Source: Meconema thalassinum (Eukaryota; Arthropoda; Insecta; Orthoptera; Tettigoniidae). From it: a stretch of 64,000 nt of DNA. Where the stretch lies: the NCBI GenBank assembly GCA_946902985.2, contig OX336389.2, positions 786,098,979 to 786,162,978 of the forward strand, written 5' to 3'. The position numbers and the translations under genes were made by a program. The notes below the pieces were generated by a model, which ran no database searches, was not told where the DNA came from, and was given only the letters and a program-made list of their open reading frames with translations. Shown one piece after another: positions 10,892 through 21,181 of the stretch; positions within the stretch are counted from its first letter, which is position 1; each line of letters opens with the position of its first letter.

Positions 10892-11094
10892 GATAAAACG
10901 AGCACGGCTACGCAGCGGGACGGTGGATTCAGGACCTCCAGGTCAAAGTTTCCAAGTGTACAAATCAGGGATTATAATTATGTAGGCTACCTGCTGACAG
11001 GATGTGAGAAAGACCTTCGATGTCGTCAGGTGAGAGGGAGATAAGGTATAGACTTCATGACAAATATTGCTTTGTTAGTAACCTGTGTCATTGA

Positions 11095-11495
11095 GGTGTC
11101 TGTAGTAGTGTGCTAGCATTTTTGGCTCTCTCCTTGGAGGCCCGCGTTTCATTCCCGGCACTGCCTAGAAAGTTAATTCTGGTGAGAGTGCTGGAACGGG
11201 GTACATTAAGCCTCGTGAGGCTAAACTGAAAAGAGGTGGGTTCGATTCCCACCTCAGCCTTCCTGGAAGTTGTTTCCTGTAGTATTCCACTTCAGGTACA
11301 GGCGAACGCTGGGATTGTTCTCACTTAAGGCGACGGCCACCTCCTCCCCCATCCTAACTTGAATTACAAATCCACACTACTACAGACACCACAATGACAC
11401 GGTTTATGCAACAAATTTTCCACAAACCCATGTACACGAAGCTAAATGACTACGATGTCTAAGCCCCTCGAATGAAACAACAACAACAAAAACAT
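11095..11495 (+). mobile_element. SINE S3, near full length
   Basis: Head with GCTAGCATTTTTGGCT, linker GGAACGGGGTACATTAAGCC, second box-B-like GGTTCGATTCCCACCTCAGC near 11240, and the family tail ending CCCCTCGAATGAAACAAC plus an (AAC)n run. The first box B has decayed (GCGTTTCATTCCC). Confidence 0.85.
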
Positions 11496-12128
11496 TGAAT
11501 GTAATGTTTGAGTCCATATATGTTGTAATATTCTCTATGTATATGTTATTCGCTCAAGAAGCCATTATTCCTATTTCAGGTGGTGACAGACTGCATGGCT
11601 TTGTAGCCGGACATCACTGGAATGTGCCCCCTTAGAAATAAATATGATTAACTCACAGCCCGCGAACAAACTTCTTTAACAACCCCATCATGAAGTAGCA
11701 ATACTCACCTAGAACAAACAGAAACACAACTTTATTATTCAAGAAATATCTGTGTAAAACAAAGGGCAGAAATTGTGTTATGATCTATAAAAAACAGTGT
11801 CCTTCACCTGCCACGACTTCCCTCAATACAACATTAAGTACATTTAGTTGCCATCTTCGGTGTTGCCTTTGTCATCTACGGCAGTAAAAGAGTTGCTCTT
11901 TAATCGGTCAACACGTTAATGTTCGAAGAATAAGACATTATCTACTCACACCTATATACCTGGAAAAATCTGCATGGGTTAATTATACACTTGTACACAC
12001 TTGTAGAATGAAGGGGGATTACATAGATGAGGTTTTGTTCGTCAAGAGAAGAACATCATCAGATCTTGTTTATTTGGTGGATATGTCAATAACGCTTATG
12101 TACAACAATACATACTGTACATCTACAG
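11496..12128. other. No recognisable feature
   Basis: AT-rich sequence with no element or coding signal that I recognise. Confidence 0.5.
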
Positions 12129-12205
12129 TACAGTAGAACCCTGCTTGTTCTTACTGATTGGGACCAGGGCCTGTTCGGATTGGCAAACATTTGGATTAAC
12201 GGGCT
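12129..12205 (+). mobile_element. Pogo/Tigger-like left terminus
   Basis: TA at 12129-12130 is followed by CAGTAGAACCCTGCTTG and then blocks such as CTGTTCGGATTGGCAAAC and TTTGGATTAACGGGC. This pattern of repeated GGATT motifs behind CAGT-GAACCC is typical of pogo/Tigger ends. A divergent partner may be 16478-16546. The inside is filled with other elements and no pogo transposase is seen. Confidence 0.45.
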
Positions 12206-12215
12206 TAATTTATCA

Positions 12216-12809
12216 TTAACCCGTGAGGGGTCGCGTCACGGTCTTTTAGACCGGGCGCATACATTTTTTACTGCGAAATAATTTCACGGCGTAAAGCTTC
12301 CTCCCATCCTATACCTGTCAATGGACTCATCCACTGCACGTGTCTGCGTTTGCTGTTCCCACTTTCATTCCCAGTCAGTTAGTGGGGAGCTTTGTTTCAC
12401 ACGATGTACATGGAAGTGTACGCTGGTAAGCAGTCTCAGGGACCGTTTTCCGTTGATAATTCTGGACTAGCTGTATTTTCAAGGCTAGTTCAACCGAGTG
12501 GTGGATCGGGAAGATGTTTCGTAAGGAACTTACATGTGTTACCTGGGTGGAATGCACAAATCCTGATGCTGCCCAGGATAATTCCGAAGATGAATAAATC
12601 AATCGATTAAGTGGGTTTCATTGATTTTTTTCTCAATAATACAGTACAATGTGTTTCGGTACAAAACCTGGTATTTAGTTTCATGGATATATTTTTCCAT
12701 AATAATAATATGTGTTTTGCAACAAAAAATTGTATTTTATACACCCCGGTCATAATGACCGTGCGCGACCCATCACGAAACTATTTTGACGCGACCCCTC
12801 CCGGGTTAT
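12216..12809 (+). mobile_element. piggyBac relic, TTAA target
   Basis: An element at 12220-12805 is preceded by TTAA and followed by TTAT, one change from the expected TTAA. Its ends are inverted: CCCGTGAGGGGTCGCGTC on the left and CCCGGGAGGGGTCGCGTC on the right when reversed. Each end carries a small palindrome, GGTCTTTTAGACC (left) and GGTCATAATGACC (right). Inside, a plus-strand segment near 12420-12510 encodes GPFSVDNSGLAVFSRLVQP, which resembles piggyBac transposase upstream of the NxFTS motif. Most of the gene is deleted. The combination of TTAA, CCC ends and transposase remnant makes this a firm family call. Confidence 0.8.
12392..12610 (+). pseudogene. piggyBac transposase fragment
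   Basis: A 72-codon open frame begins MFHTMYMEVYAGKQSQGPFS. The part reading GPFSVDNSGLAVFSRLVQPSG matches, from family knowledge, the transposase region just before the conserved DNWFTS segment, which is missing. After the following GSGR the frame passes directly into sequence that looks like the C-terminal end, so an internal deletion has joined two parts. Intact piggyBac transposases are about 550-600 residues, so this is a remnant with no catalytic aspartates visible. Confidence 0.65.
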
Positions 12810-13052
12810 TATATTTACATAATTATAATTATAAAGGGTCCGGGTATAAACCTGGGAGGAGTCATCGTGACTCTGGCAAATGGGAGTGAAATGCGTCGTT
12901 GCTAACATCTGCAACATGAATATATTGGATTCAGCAAGAGAATCCATCTTAGCCTCTTTCACTCCAACTCCAGCACGTAACCTACACGAGGTGTCCCTGA
13001 AGCCAGAAAACGCCCTGGGGCAACCTCTAGGGCTAACAACCTTAGTTGCAAC

Positions 13053-14212
13053 ATGGATGCGTACGCGTCCAAAAAAAACTCAAGTCAAGTAAGCATGATG
13101 GCAAAACATTTCAACATTTCTTTTACCCCAGGGGGTAAGTCTATGGATAAATCCCTCGTCGTGAAACCTGCAACGCACGAGTCTCATTCGGATTCTGGGT
13201 GAGACTCGACATCATGCGAGAGACGAGTCGGAGCGTCTCGGTGTATCCCAGCCGGTCAGAAACTCAGAACCAAATTAAAAACCTTTCTAGCAACGTTCAA
13301 CATTAACACCCTTACACAAATTGGCATACTGAAAACTCTTACCGGCGCACTAGATGAAAATCAGATATGTATCATTGCCCTACAAGAAACACGTTACCCA
13401 GACGAAGAGACTTTTGAATCTGAAGGTTACCGCTTTTTCAAGAGCAGAGCTCAAAAGAGGGTCCTCAATGGATCTGTGATGCTTGGAACAGCGTTTGCTG
13501 TGAGAACCAGGATCCTTAAGTTGGTCGCAAATTTTGAGCCAGTAAATGACAGATTATCCATATTAACAATCAAATGCGCCAACAAAACCTACAGCCTAGT
13601 TAACGCACATGCCCCCACAAATGACAAGAACAGATCTGACCCGGACGAAGTAGATAACTTTTGGGACCTACTGGATGAAAAGCTGCCAAAATTCCTGAAC
13701 ACCATGTTAAACTTCTTATGGGGGACTTCAATGCTCAACTTGGTCGAGAACACAGGTATAAGAAACTCATTGGAAACTATCCTGCCCACAAAATAACCAA
13801 TCAAAATGGTGAGAGATTGGTCTCCATTTGCGTAAACCATAATCTGCAGATTATGTCGACACACTTCCGCCATCTTCCCAGAAAGCAGACAACATGGCGA
13901 TCTCCTGTCGACGCCATCGGAGAGTTCCAAATAGATCACGTCGCGATTTCTCGGAGAAACAGTCCTGTGATTATGAATGTTAAGGTTAAAAAAGGCATAA
14001 ACGTGGCCTCAGACCACTACATGTCCATAATTAGATTCAAACCGGTCCCTGAAAACACCAACAAGACGCCCAAACAAATTATTCGCTTTGACACTGATAA
14101 ACTCAAACAGAATGTAACTGAGTTCCAGGAAAAGGCTCGACCAATCGACTGTGACTTTAACAACACACAAAAAACGCCTGATCGAGGCTGCCAAGGAAAT
14201 TGCTGTAATTAA
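13053..14212 (+). pseudogene. LINE AP-endonuclease region, broken
   Basis: The frame starts at ATG 13053, meets TGA at 13200-13202, and stays open in the same frame to about 13796. Around 13287 it reads LATFNINTL, then ALQETR (with the catalytic glutamate) near 13380, and LVNAHAPTND near 13597. The reading frame then changes near 13700-13718 and continues as MGDFNAQLG (catalytic Asp/Asn) through to ASDHYM near 14010, the final Asp-His of APE-type endonucleases. In an active element this enzyme nicks target DNA to prime reverse transcription. With one nonsense codon and at least one frameshift it cannot be made here. A second frame change occurs near 14165, before the linker. Confidence 0.85.
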
Positions 14213-15760
14213 AAGAAGCAAGAAACAGGCCTGGTGGAATGATACATGTGTTTCAATTCTCAAGTAAAGGCTCGATGCATGGAAAAAATATTACTCAACA
14301 AAATCGCAAACTGATTGGGAAACCTACAAAACCCAACGAGCCCAGACAGCTAAAGTGATCCGAGCTGAGAAACGTAAATATGAAAAGTCACTTATTGAAA
14401 AGATCGACCAAGACTTTAAAAGAAACAACACCAGAGAGTACTACGGAACGTTAAAAAGGAAACTTACGGGTTAAAAACCTCCGTCGTTATGCTTTCAGCG
14501 AAAGGACGGTACACTGGCGACCTCAAATGAAGAAAATTGTACCATCCTAGCTGATTACTTTAAGAACTTACAAAATTGCGATCAACTCAAAATCCCATCA
14601 AGACCGAGGAAGCCATTCGCAGATGCCCAGAATCGAGACCACCCAACAAAGACGAAATCAAGCGTCACATTGCTCGTCTAAAAAACAACAAAGCGCCAGA
14701 GAAAAAAGACTCTGAAGTTGCAGAACTTTGGAAATATGCTCCTGAAGAAGCAGTTGAAATCTTGCAGAAGCAAATAGAACAAATTTGGAAAAAAGAAATT
14801 CAACCAGAAGATTGGAAAACGGCCTTGATCCATCCGTTACACAAGAAAGGCAGTATGAAAAACGTCAACAGCTACAGAGGAATATCCCTCCTACCGGTAA
14901 CATACAAAATTCTCTCACTTGCTATCCTGGAGCGATTAGAAGCCGAAGTCGAGCATCAAATAGGAGAATACCAAGGGGGATTCAGAAAGGGTCGTTCAAC
15001 TGCCGAACAGATCCACAGCCTCAAAACGATCATTAGACATTGCAATCTCAGGTCTAAATCGTACGCATCAGTCTTTGTGGACTTTAAGGAGGCTTACAAT
15101 TTGATAGACCACGAAGTTCTGTTGAACATCCTCAACGAATTCGGGGTTGACCTGAAACTGCTGGCATGAATTAGAGCCCCCCTAACTGAAACAAAATCCA
15201 AAGTAAAGTTCCTCGGATGTCTGTCGGATTCCTTTGAGGTCAAAACGGGAGTCATACAAGGTGACGGGCTCTCTTCAATACTTTTCAACTGCGTTCTCGA
15301 AAAAGTCAATCGGACCTGGCGAACAAAATTATTAGAAACTGAGTATAGCCCTCTAAGGATGGGAACAAAATCCAAGGGGATCACAGTCGACTGTCTAGCA
15401 TTCGCTGATGACATCGCCATTCTGTCGAACGACGTAGAAGCTGCTAGGATGCAAATCGACCTTTTAAAAGAAATCGCTGAACAAACTGGCTTGCAGATAT
15501 CATTCGAAAAAATCTAAGTAATGACTAACATCAAAGACGCCCCAGCAAAACTGCAGACAAAATACGGGAAGATCAAGAGAGTGGAAAAATTTAAGTACTT
15601 GGGAGAGATCATCATGAAAAGTGGACTGGACAAAGAAGCACTCAAGGAACCCGAAATGAAGACAAGGTACCACCTGGACAGCGGAGCGAAAGATGGCTCA
15701 CTCACAGAAAATGAGGGAATTCTGGGCTCAGAGGAAAGCGAAACAAATTGCCAAGTGTAG
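14213..15760 (+). pseudogene. LINE linker and reverse transcriptase, broken
   Basis: The linker with KKQAWWNDTC lies in one frame (14178 onward) with a stop at 14265-14267. The RT then runs in another frame from about 14576. Visible RT blocks are ALIHPLHKKGS, NSYRGISLLPVTYKIL, QGGFRKGRSTAEQI, FVDFKEAYNLIDHE and the catalytic LAFADDIAIL at about 15395-15424. In-frame stops occur at 15167-15169 (TGA) and 15515-15517 (TAA, plausibly a former CAA). The QGGFRKGR block and FADD box are typical of LINE RTs. The region after 15650 degrades into an unrelated frame, so the C-terminal domain is lost. Confidence 0.87.
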
Positions 15761-15800
15761 CAAGACTTAACGTGGTCCTAGATGGCCTCATCGAATTATA

Positions 15801-16047
15801 TACATATAATTATAAAAAGAAGATAACCACTTAATCAAAAATTAAGAAAGTCCTAATACCATTGTCGATGTCCTTGAAAAGTTACTATAAAAGACATTAG
15901 GCCTATTTATTGGGTGGTCGAGGCATGGAGAAATGTCACAAAGCAATTACTTAGAAAGTCACGGGAAATGTTATGGCCAACTCTGTCTTACAAGTTAATT
16001 TTACTCAGATTTTGTAAAGTGCAGTAATATTTTAAATTACTCTTACA
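15801..16047. other. No recognisable feature
   Basis: AT-rich flank between the LINE relic and an S5 SINE. Confidence 0.5.
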
Positions 16048-16300
16048 GACCGGCCACGGTGGCCAAGAGCGCTAACGTGCCAGCTCGTGCCTTGCTGGTA
16101 TCGGGGGAGAGCGTGGGTTCGAATCCCACTTCAGCCGTCCTGGAAATGGTTTTCGCGGTTTCCTATTTTCACCACCAGACAAATGTCGGGACGGTTCCTT
16201 CCAAAATCCCTTCCCTGACCCTTCCTTAATTAGACCAAAGATAGCGAATCGGCCAGTCATCGTCCCCGGATGTAGCCTATTTGCTGACAAAGTGCGTTCA
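16048..16300 (+). mobile_element. SINE S5
   Basis: Head GACCGGCCACGGTGGCCAAG with GAGCGTGGGTTCGAATCCCA as box B near 16113-16127, then GTCCTGGAAATGGTTTTCGC and ACCAGACAAATGTCGGGACG. It defines S5 together with 29925-30125 and the minus copy at 19398-19591. The 3' limit is uncertain. Confidence 0.82.
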
Positions 16301-16477
16301 ACTCCCATACCGTCCTTACGACAGTAGAGGAATGCTCCCTCGTAAAGTCCGTGAGTGAACCCGAGCTGCGATGATAAGCGATTATATACATTACAGTAGC
16401 CTACATTTCTTGTTTTAAAACACAAGTTCATTTTTGTCAAAAATTTCTTTGATGATTTTCAATTTTCCGTTATAAAT

Positions 16478-16546
16478 TTTGGTGTTCGGATTGTCCGGAT
16501 TTCCAGACTAGCGAGGTTCAGATTGGCGGGGCTTCGATAGACTATA
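16478..16546 (-). mobile_element. Pogo/Tigger-like right terminus
   Basis: TTGGTGTTCGGATTGTCCGG, ATTTCCAGACTAGCGAGG and GGGGCTTCGATAGACTATA have the layout of a pogo/Tigger right end. It may pair with 12129-12205, which would put the piggyBac, LINE and S5 insertions inside one old element. The two ends are too diverged for me to be sure they belong together. Confidence 0.4.
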
Positions 16547-16648
16547 TTTAGAAGAACCTTTATAACGTGTCAAAATTTCACCTGTGTTCCGTTAATTTAT
16601 AGCATTTATTCTATATTTCTCTACAGAGCGATAGCAAAATAAGATAAT

Positions 16649-17613
16649 AGTACATTATGCAACGAGCCTATAATGGCAATAATTAAGACACATACGAGTT
16701 TTATAATTTCCATACGAGTGTCTGAATTACCATTATAGGCGAGTTGCATACGACTGTTTATGTTCGACGATAATTATTATAACTATTTTATGTTCGAAGA
16801 TAAATACATGTATTCATAAATATCTGTCGAGATTTCGCCAGTTTTATGTACTGAACAGAGCGCATGGGACGCAGAGAATGCCATGTATTTGACCATGGCC
16901 TCCTCGATCACCCAACTATGACACTAGGCAACGCAGTGAAATTTAAATTAGAAGGCCTTGGAACTCAGCGCGAGTGCGATGCTAACCTTATCTACTTGGT
17001 CAAACAACTGTTTCGTGAGCTGTGATTGGTGGGAGAAACTGTTTCATAATGAAAAATAGTGTTATAATGACCATCATTATGATACAGCTTTCTGACATAT
17101 AATAGTCAGGGTCGAACATAATAGTACATTATGCAACGAGCCTATAATGGCTATAATTAAGACACGAGTATCTTTATAAAACGAGCGTATGAGAGTTTTA
17201 TAATTTCCATACGAGTGTCTTAATTACCATTATAGGCGAGTTGCATACGACTGTTTATGTTCGACGATAATTATAACTTTATTACCGTATATGTTTTAAC
17301 ATAAATATTCATAAATATCTGTGGGATTCAGTTAATTCAGTTATTAGTGAACAAGGCTTTGGTGACTGAACAGAGCGCTGCGTGGTCAAAGCACTCCAGA
17401 AGCAGAGACCATTCACTTTGCTTGACAACACAGAAATATGTTGGATTTTGAGCGCATGCGCGAAGGTATCCTTATCTAATTGGCCACACAACTGTTTCTT
17501 GAGTTCTGATTGGTGGGAGAAACTGTTTCATAATGAAAAATAGTGTTATAATGAGCCTCATTATGATACAGTTTTCCGAAACATAATGTTTACATTTCGA
17601 CATCGTCGAACAT
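16649..17613. repeat. Twofold palindromic repeat block
   Basis: Two similar units of about 475 bp follow each other. Each begins with a palindrome whose arms read ATGCAACGAGCCTATAATGG and, reversed, ATGCAACTCGCCTATAATGG (16658-16749 and about 17130-17246). Each continues with a segment that starts TTATGTTCGACGATAA (16757, 17256) and ends with the inverse, GTCGAACATAA (17111-17121, 17603-17613). Both also contain CTGTTTCATAATGA opposed to TCATTATGATACAG. This looks like a foldback or MITE-type element present twice. No coding capacity is visible. Confidence 0.75.
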
Positions 17614-17632
17614 AAATATTATTACGTGGTCA

Positions 17633-17877
17633 AGGTTCGAAATAAATCAAAAAGAAGAAACCCGTGAGGCTACAGCCCATGAAGGGACTAGGCCTACCAA
17701 GCGACCGCTGCCAAGCCATTTGGCCTACAGATTATTGGGTGGATCGTTGTGAACGCGTTGTGAACGCGTCGGGTCCCCTCAGGTAAGCTTGGTCTCCGTG
17801 ACCGGGGCGCTGTATCACTGTCAGACAACTACTCATTTGTCCTCACGAGGCTGAATGCACCCCGTTCCAGGTTCGAA
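17633..17877 (-). mobile_element. SINE S2, 5' truncated, 9-bp TSD
   Basis: Element 17642-17868 on the minus strand lacks the tRNA-like head but keeps the S2 body (GGAACGGGGTGCATTCAGCC, CGCCCCGGTCACGGAGACCA, GGGCTGTAGCC). It is flanked by AGGTTCGAA at 17633-17641 and 17869-17877. Loss of the 5' end together with a duplication is what incomplete target-primed reverse transcription leaves. Confidence 0.8.
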
Positions 17878-18338
17878 CTCACTACCTTTAAATCACCAAC
17901 CACACACATTTCCGCTGTTCTACACGAAGCAGATGCCGATTGACCCCTTAAACAGCATAGTTCAGAAACTGCTTCAACTGCGCATCTACAAGCGCATGTA
18001 TTGTGATCTAAAGCGTAACATAGCCTATAACATATAATACATTCACTGTCGAAGAGTATGGCTAACTTTATTCTGGACGGCTGTACTCGGAACTCGCTCA
18101 GTACTGAAGCATAAGAATGAGAAACAATTCCGTGGACTTACTGTAAGTTGCCATTTTCATGAATTGAGAATGGAATTTTTTTGTAGAATGCCACTGGATG
18201 TTGTAGATGCTCGTAATTAAATAACTCACCTTTGGCACCCGAATTTTCACTTATTAAAAGGAGTCAAGCCGGATGGCTATGGAGTTCAAAACTGAGTGAC
18301 CACGAAGGCATGGCAATGCATTATTATTTGTTATTCAT
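17878..18338. other. No recognisable feature
   Basis: Nothing recognised on either strand. Confidence 0.5.
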
Positions 18339-18339
18339 G

Positions 18340-18716
18340 TTGTTGTTGTTGATGATGATTTATTTAGGTGATTTGCAACATCTTTGTCATATATTGCCGT
18401 GTACTTGAGTGTGTGTGTCGTGAAGTTTCCTGATAACCTGTATTATTGTGATGGCTGTATTAGTGTGTGCATTTGTAATACAGGCGAGAATTGGGAAGGA
18501 GACCTGAAGTAGAACTGGGAAGCCAAGGAAAACCTTCTCCAAGATGGTTGAGTTGGGAATCGAACCTACCTCTTCTCAGTTCTTCCTCACGAGGCTGAGT
18601 GTACCCTGTTCCAGCCCTCCGACCAGAATTATTTTTTTGGCAGAGCCAGAAATCCAACCCGTACCTCCGAGGCGACAGTCAAATTATTATTCATTTGCCA
18701 GCATTAGCACACCACA
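18340..18716 (-). mobile_element. SINE S3, near full length
   Basis: Minus strand: the head at about 18655-18716 is disrupted by a few extra AT-rich bases between box A and box B. The linker GGAACAGGGTACACTCAGCC, second box-B-like GGTTCGATTCCCAACTCAAC and the tail with AGGTTATCAGGAAAC are clear. Confidence 0.8.
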
Positions 18717-18739
18717 TGCTGACTATCTGAACTGAACCA

Positions 18740-19397
18740 GCCTTACATTCTCTCACTCATTATCTAGAAAGTATGGATCTATCTCAGCTAGTGGGGCAAT
18801 TAATTCGACTTTTGGGTTCAAATGTAAAAGCCAGCCCGAGGGTGCAATTACGAACACGAGAAACGTTTCACAATATTGCCCGATGTCCATGTAGGCGCTC
18901 GGGAGGGATGGGCAGAGACGAGAATGCTCGAGGCGCGATGTAAACAAGCACTTTGCTTAATGGACTCAATATGGCGCCTTCCAACAACATACCGCTGCGT
19001 CTATTCAGCCCAATGTCTCCATCACAGGTCTCCATGGCGGCACTAAGAGTGGAGTGGAGAAGGGCTGCTACAAGTGCTTTAATAAGTTACAAGTCCTTCC
19101 TCGTCTTCTGACTGACACAACGGAGTCTGGCTTCTTACGTTGCAGGAAGACAAGGGCGCCTCGGATACAGGGTCTTTGTCACCATTCACAAGCATTATGT
19201 AAAAATCCAATAGCCTAACAATTGCATTGCAGGCAGGATGTATTTCTACCATTAATTGTTTCCGTATTTACAGGTTGGAGTTGTCGTTAAATGGATTTCG
19301 TAAAGTGGTGCCTGTTATTCTTACTGCCCTTCCTGATACCATCCTAAATGAACCAGTTTTATATAGAAAATTAATGAACATGAATGAAACTAAGCAG
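18740..19397. other. No recognisable feature
   Basis: Locally more GC-rich sequence (about 18820-19150) without a recognisable domain or repeat. Confidence 0.45.
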
Positions 19398-19591
19398 GGT
19401 ACTGGAAGGAAGCAGTCGTGTTCCAACAGAAGGTATCATCCAGACATTTGCCTGGAGTTGAAAAAGAGAAACCCTAGAAAACCAATTCAGAAACGGCCAA
19501 AGGCGGGTTTCAAACCCACTTATCTTCCAAATCCGGCACTAGAATGTCCCCATAGCCTTGTGCCTTGGGGCGGGTAGCCACCTTGGTCGGT
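19398..19591 (-). mobile_element. SINE S5
   Basis: Minus strand: head starting CCGACCAAGGTGGCTACCCG, a decayed box B GTGGGTTTGAAACCCGCC, body CTCCAGGCAAATGTCTGGAT. An open frame of 116 codons on the other strand runs through it and has no support as a gene. Confidence 0.7.
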
Positions 19592-19792
19592 AGGATCATC
19601 ACTTGGACATGTAGCCTACTGGAAATTCCTAAGCGCGTTGGTTTCTAAATTATGGTGTAAGCATGAAAAACAGTGATACCAAAACGTTTTACCTTCTAAT
19701 ACTGTATTTAGAACAAAGCTCATTTACAGACTGGGGCTTCATTTAGGTACAATTTTTCAGACCCCGAGGCGTAACCGTGATCGTTAAATAGT

Positions 19793-20081
19793 GTACCACG
19801 GCCGCGCGGGCAGCTGTAACAAATCCGGAATCGTAGGTTTGAATCCCGTCACTGACAGATGCGATCCTGAGTGTGATTTCCGCGTTTTTATCCACACTCC
19901 CTCGAAGAATGTGCCGGGATCTTACTTCTTCGGGGCGCCTACCTAATCCCTGTTCCTAATTCAGTTACTACTACAGTCATCACAGGAACACAGGTCATCA
20001 GACAAGTTCAACATACACCCAACTACACGGAGCTGATGACCAAGAAGTCCCAAGCCCCAAAAATGAAAACAACAACATTAT
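19793..20081 (+). mobile_element. SINE S4
   Basis: Head CACGGCCGCGCGGGCAGC with box B GGTTTGAATCCCG near 19836, body GAATGTGCCGGGATC, and the S3/S4 tail CACAGGTCATCAGACAAG through GGAGCTGATGACCAAGAAG to CAAGCCCC plus A-rich end. Confidence 0.83.
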
Positions 20082-20283
20082 TCTTCTGCATTTCTCACTA
20101 TTGACCTTTTGGAAGATGAGCAAGTTCAATTTTAGTGGAAATCTGGGGGGAGTGGTCCAAATGTCCCGAATATTCCGGGGGACGGGAAGTGGGACATGAA
20201 TCTCGATATCGGGATTTGCGTCAACTCTGCTCCATCATTGCCAGCGTCTGATCATAGGAATGGAAGCCTTTCAGAACGCTTAA
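20082..20283. other. No recognisable feature
   Basis: Short flank before the PIF/Harbinger relic. Confidence 0.5.
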
Positions 20284-20971
20284 TTAGGGCTCCCACACAC
20301 CGGAGTGATCGCGGTGGCGGTGGCGATCATGATGGCGATCAGGTCTTTTCACACCCAGGTGCGCGGTGGTAGCGATCACATTGGAAAATCGTGTACGTTA
20401 AGGATGCATCGGTTATCTCAACTGGAAGTAGTAGCGTTACTGTTGGCAGCGGTGGTTGGTGATGAGGAGGAGCAGCAAGCAAGGTAATTATTCCTTTCAT
20501 TGTGTACAATTAGAGAAATGTGAGAAGGATTTACAAATACTGCAAACCACAAATAATATATATTAGTTAAATAATATATTTTTCAGAAAAAGACGTAAAT
20601 GAACGTGGATTCACGACCTGAATCTGCTTCGAGAGCATGAAGGAGAATTTCACACTTAATATCAGCAACTGCGGCAACATGAAGACCGATTTTTATAGTG
20701 AGGATGCGACAAATCAAATAATGTGTTATGCAATTTCACTTCTTCAATGAGTTGCTCTGTTGTCGCACTCATTGTCATGCCAACACAGTGACGCGGGCAG
20801 CGGTCAAACTCGACAAGCTTCATCTGATCGCCACCGCGTAGTAGAACTAACTCTGCACTGTCCTGAGCGCTGCCCGCGTGATCGCTGCCTGTCTGAAAGC
20901 TTCTATTTAAGTCTGCAGGAAGTATTTGACAGCCACCGCCACCGCAAACGCTCCGGTGAGTGGGAGCCTTA
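20284..20971 (+). mobile_element. PIF/Harbinger relic, TTA target
   Basis: Element 20287-20968 is flanked by TTA at 20284-20286 and 20969-20971, the 3-bp duplication of PIF/Harbinger transposons. The ends are inverted: GGGCTCCCACACACCGGAGT on the left and, reversed, GGCTCCCACTCACCGGAGCG on the right, both leading into GCGGTGGCGGTGGC. The inside keeps the start of a transposase gene with an intron-like gap and then jumps to the right end, so most of the gene is deleted. Confidence 0.85.
20305..20700 (+). pseudogene. Harbinger transposase N-terminus with intron
   Basis: A first segment from 20305 ends QLEVVALLLAAVVGDEEEQQ at an AAG/GTAATT boundary near 20482. A stretch of about 100 bases follows, ending TATTTTTCAG near 20586, which looks like an intron. 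The next segment reads KRRK, then WIHDLNLLREHEGEFHT, a stop (TAA), YQQLRQHEDRF and another stop. From family knowledge, Harbinger nucleases begin with such a W-x-H-x-L block before the YFRMS motif. The downstream DDE nuclease domain is absent. The intron reading is inference from GT/AG ends and the continuity of protein similarity on both sides. Confidence 0.65.
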
Positions 20972-21181
20972 ACGCTGGAAGTACTAATTATTTTAGATAT
21001 GGCCTACCATCCAGCCATCAGGGGTGAGATCAGGATCAACCATTAAATCGCATTTCGAGAGTTTCCGAAACCTAGGACTTACTACATCAATATTGACTAT
21101 TTCTTTCACTTTTGCAAGTTTCAACACCATTATAAGCTGTATGTTACACTGCAGTATTCATTTTAGTTACATGAAGTTAAA
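20972..21181. other. No recognisable feature
   Basis: Short spacer between the PIF relic and a LINE relic. Confidence 0.5.

Larger units (their letters stand above)
12840..15800 (+). mobile_element. RTE-like LINE relic
   Basis: A non-LTR retrotransposon of about 2.9 kb whose endonuclease, linker and reverse transcriptase regions are all recognisable in order but broken by stops and frame changes. The 5' boundary is uncertain and lies just downstream of the piggyBac relic. The 3' end stops shortly after the RT thumb region. An AT-rich stretch (TATATACATATAATTATAA) follows. The linker motif QAWWNDTC and the endonuclease layout point to an RTE-type clade, which I infer and have not proven. Confidence 0.8.

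Noticed and set aside
13053..15760. A working retrotransposon or host endonuclease gene
   Set aside because: In-frame stops at 13200, 14265, 15167 and 15515 and at least three frame changes make it non-functional.
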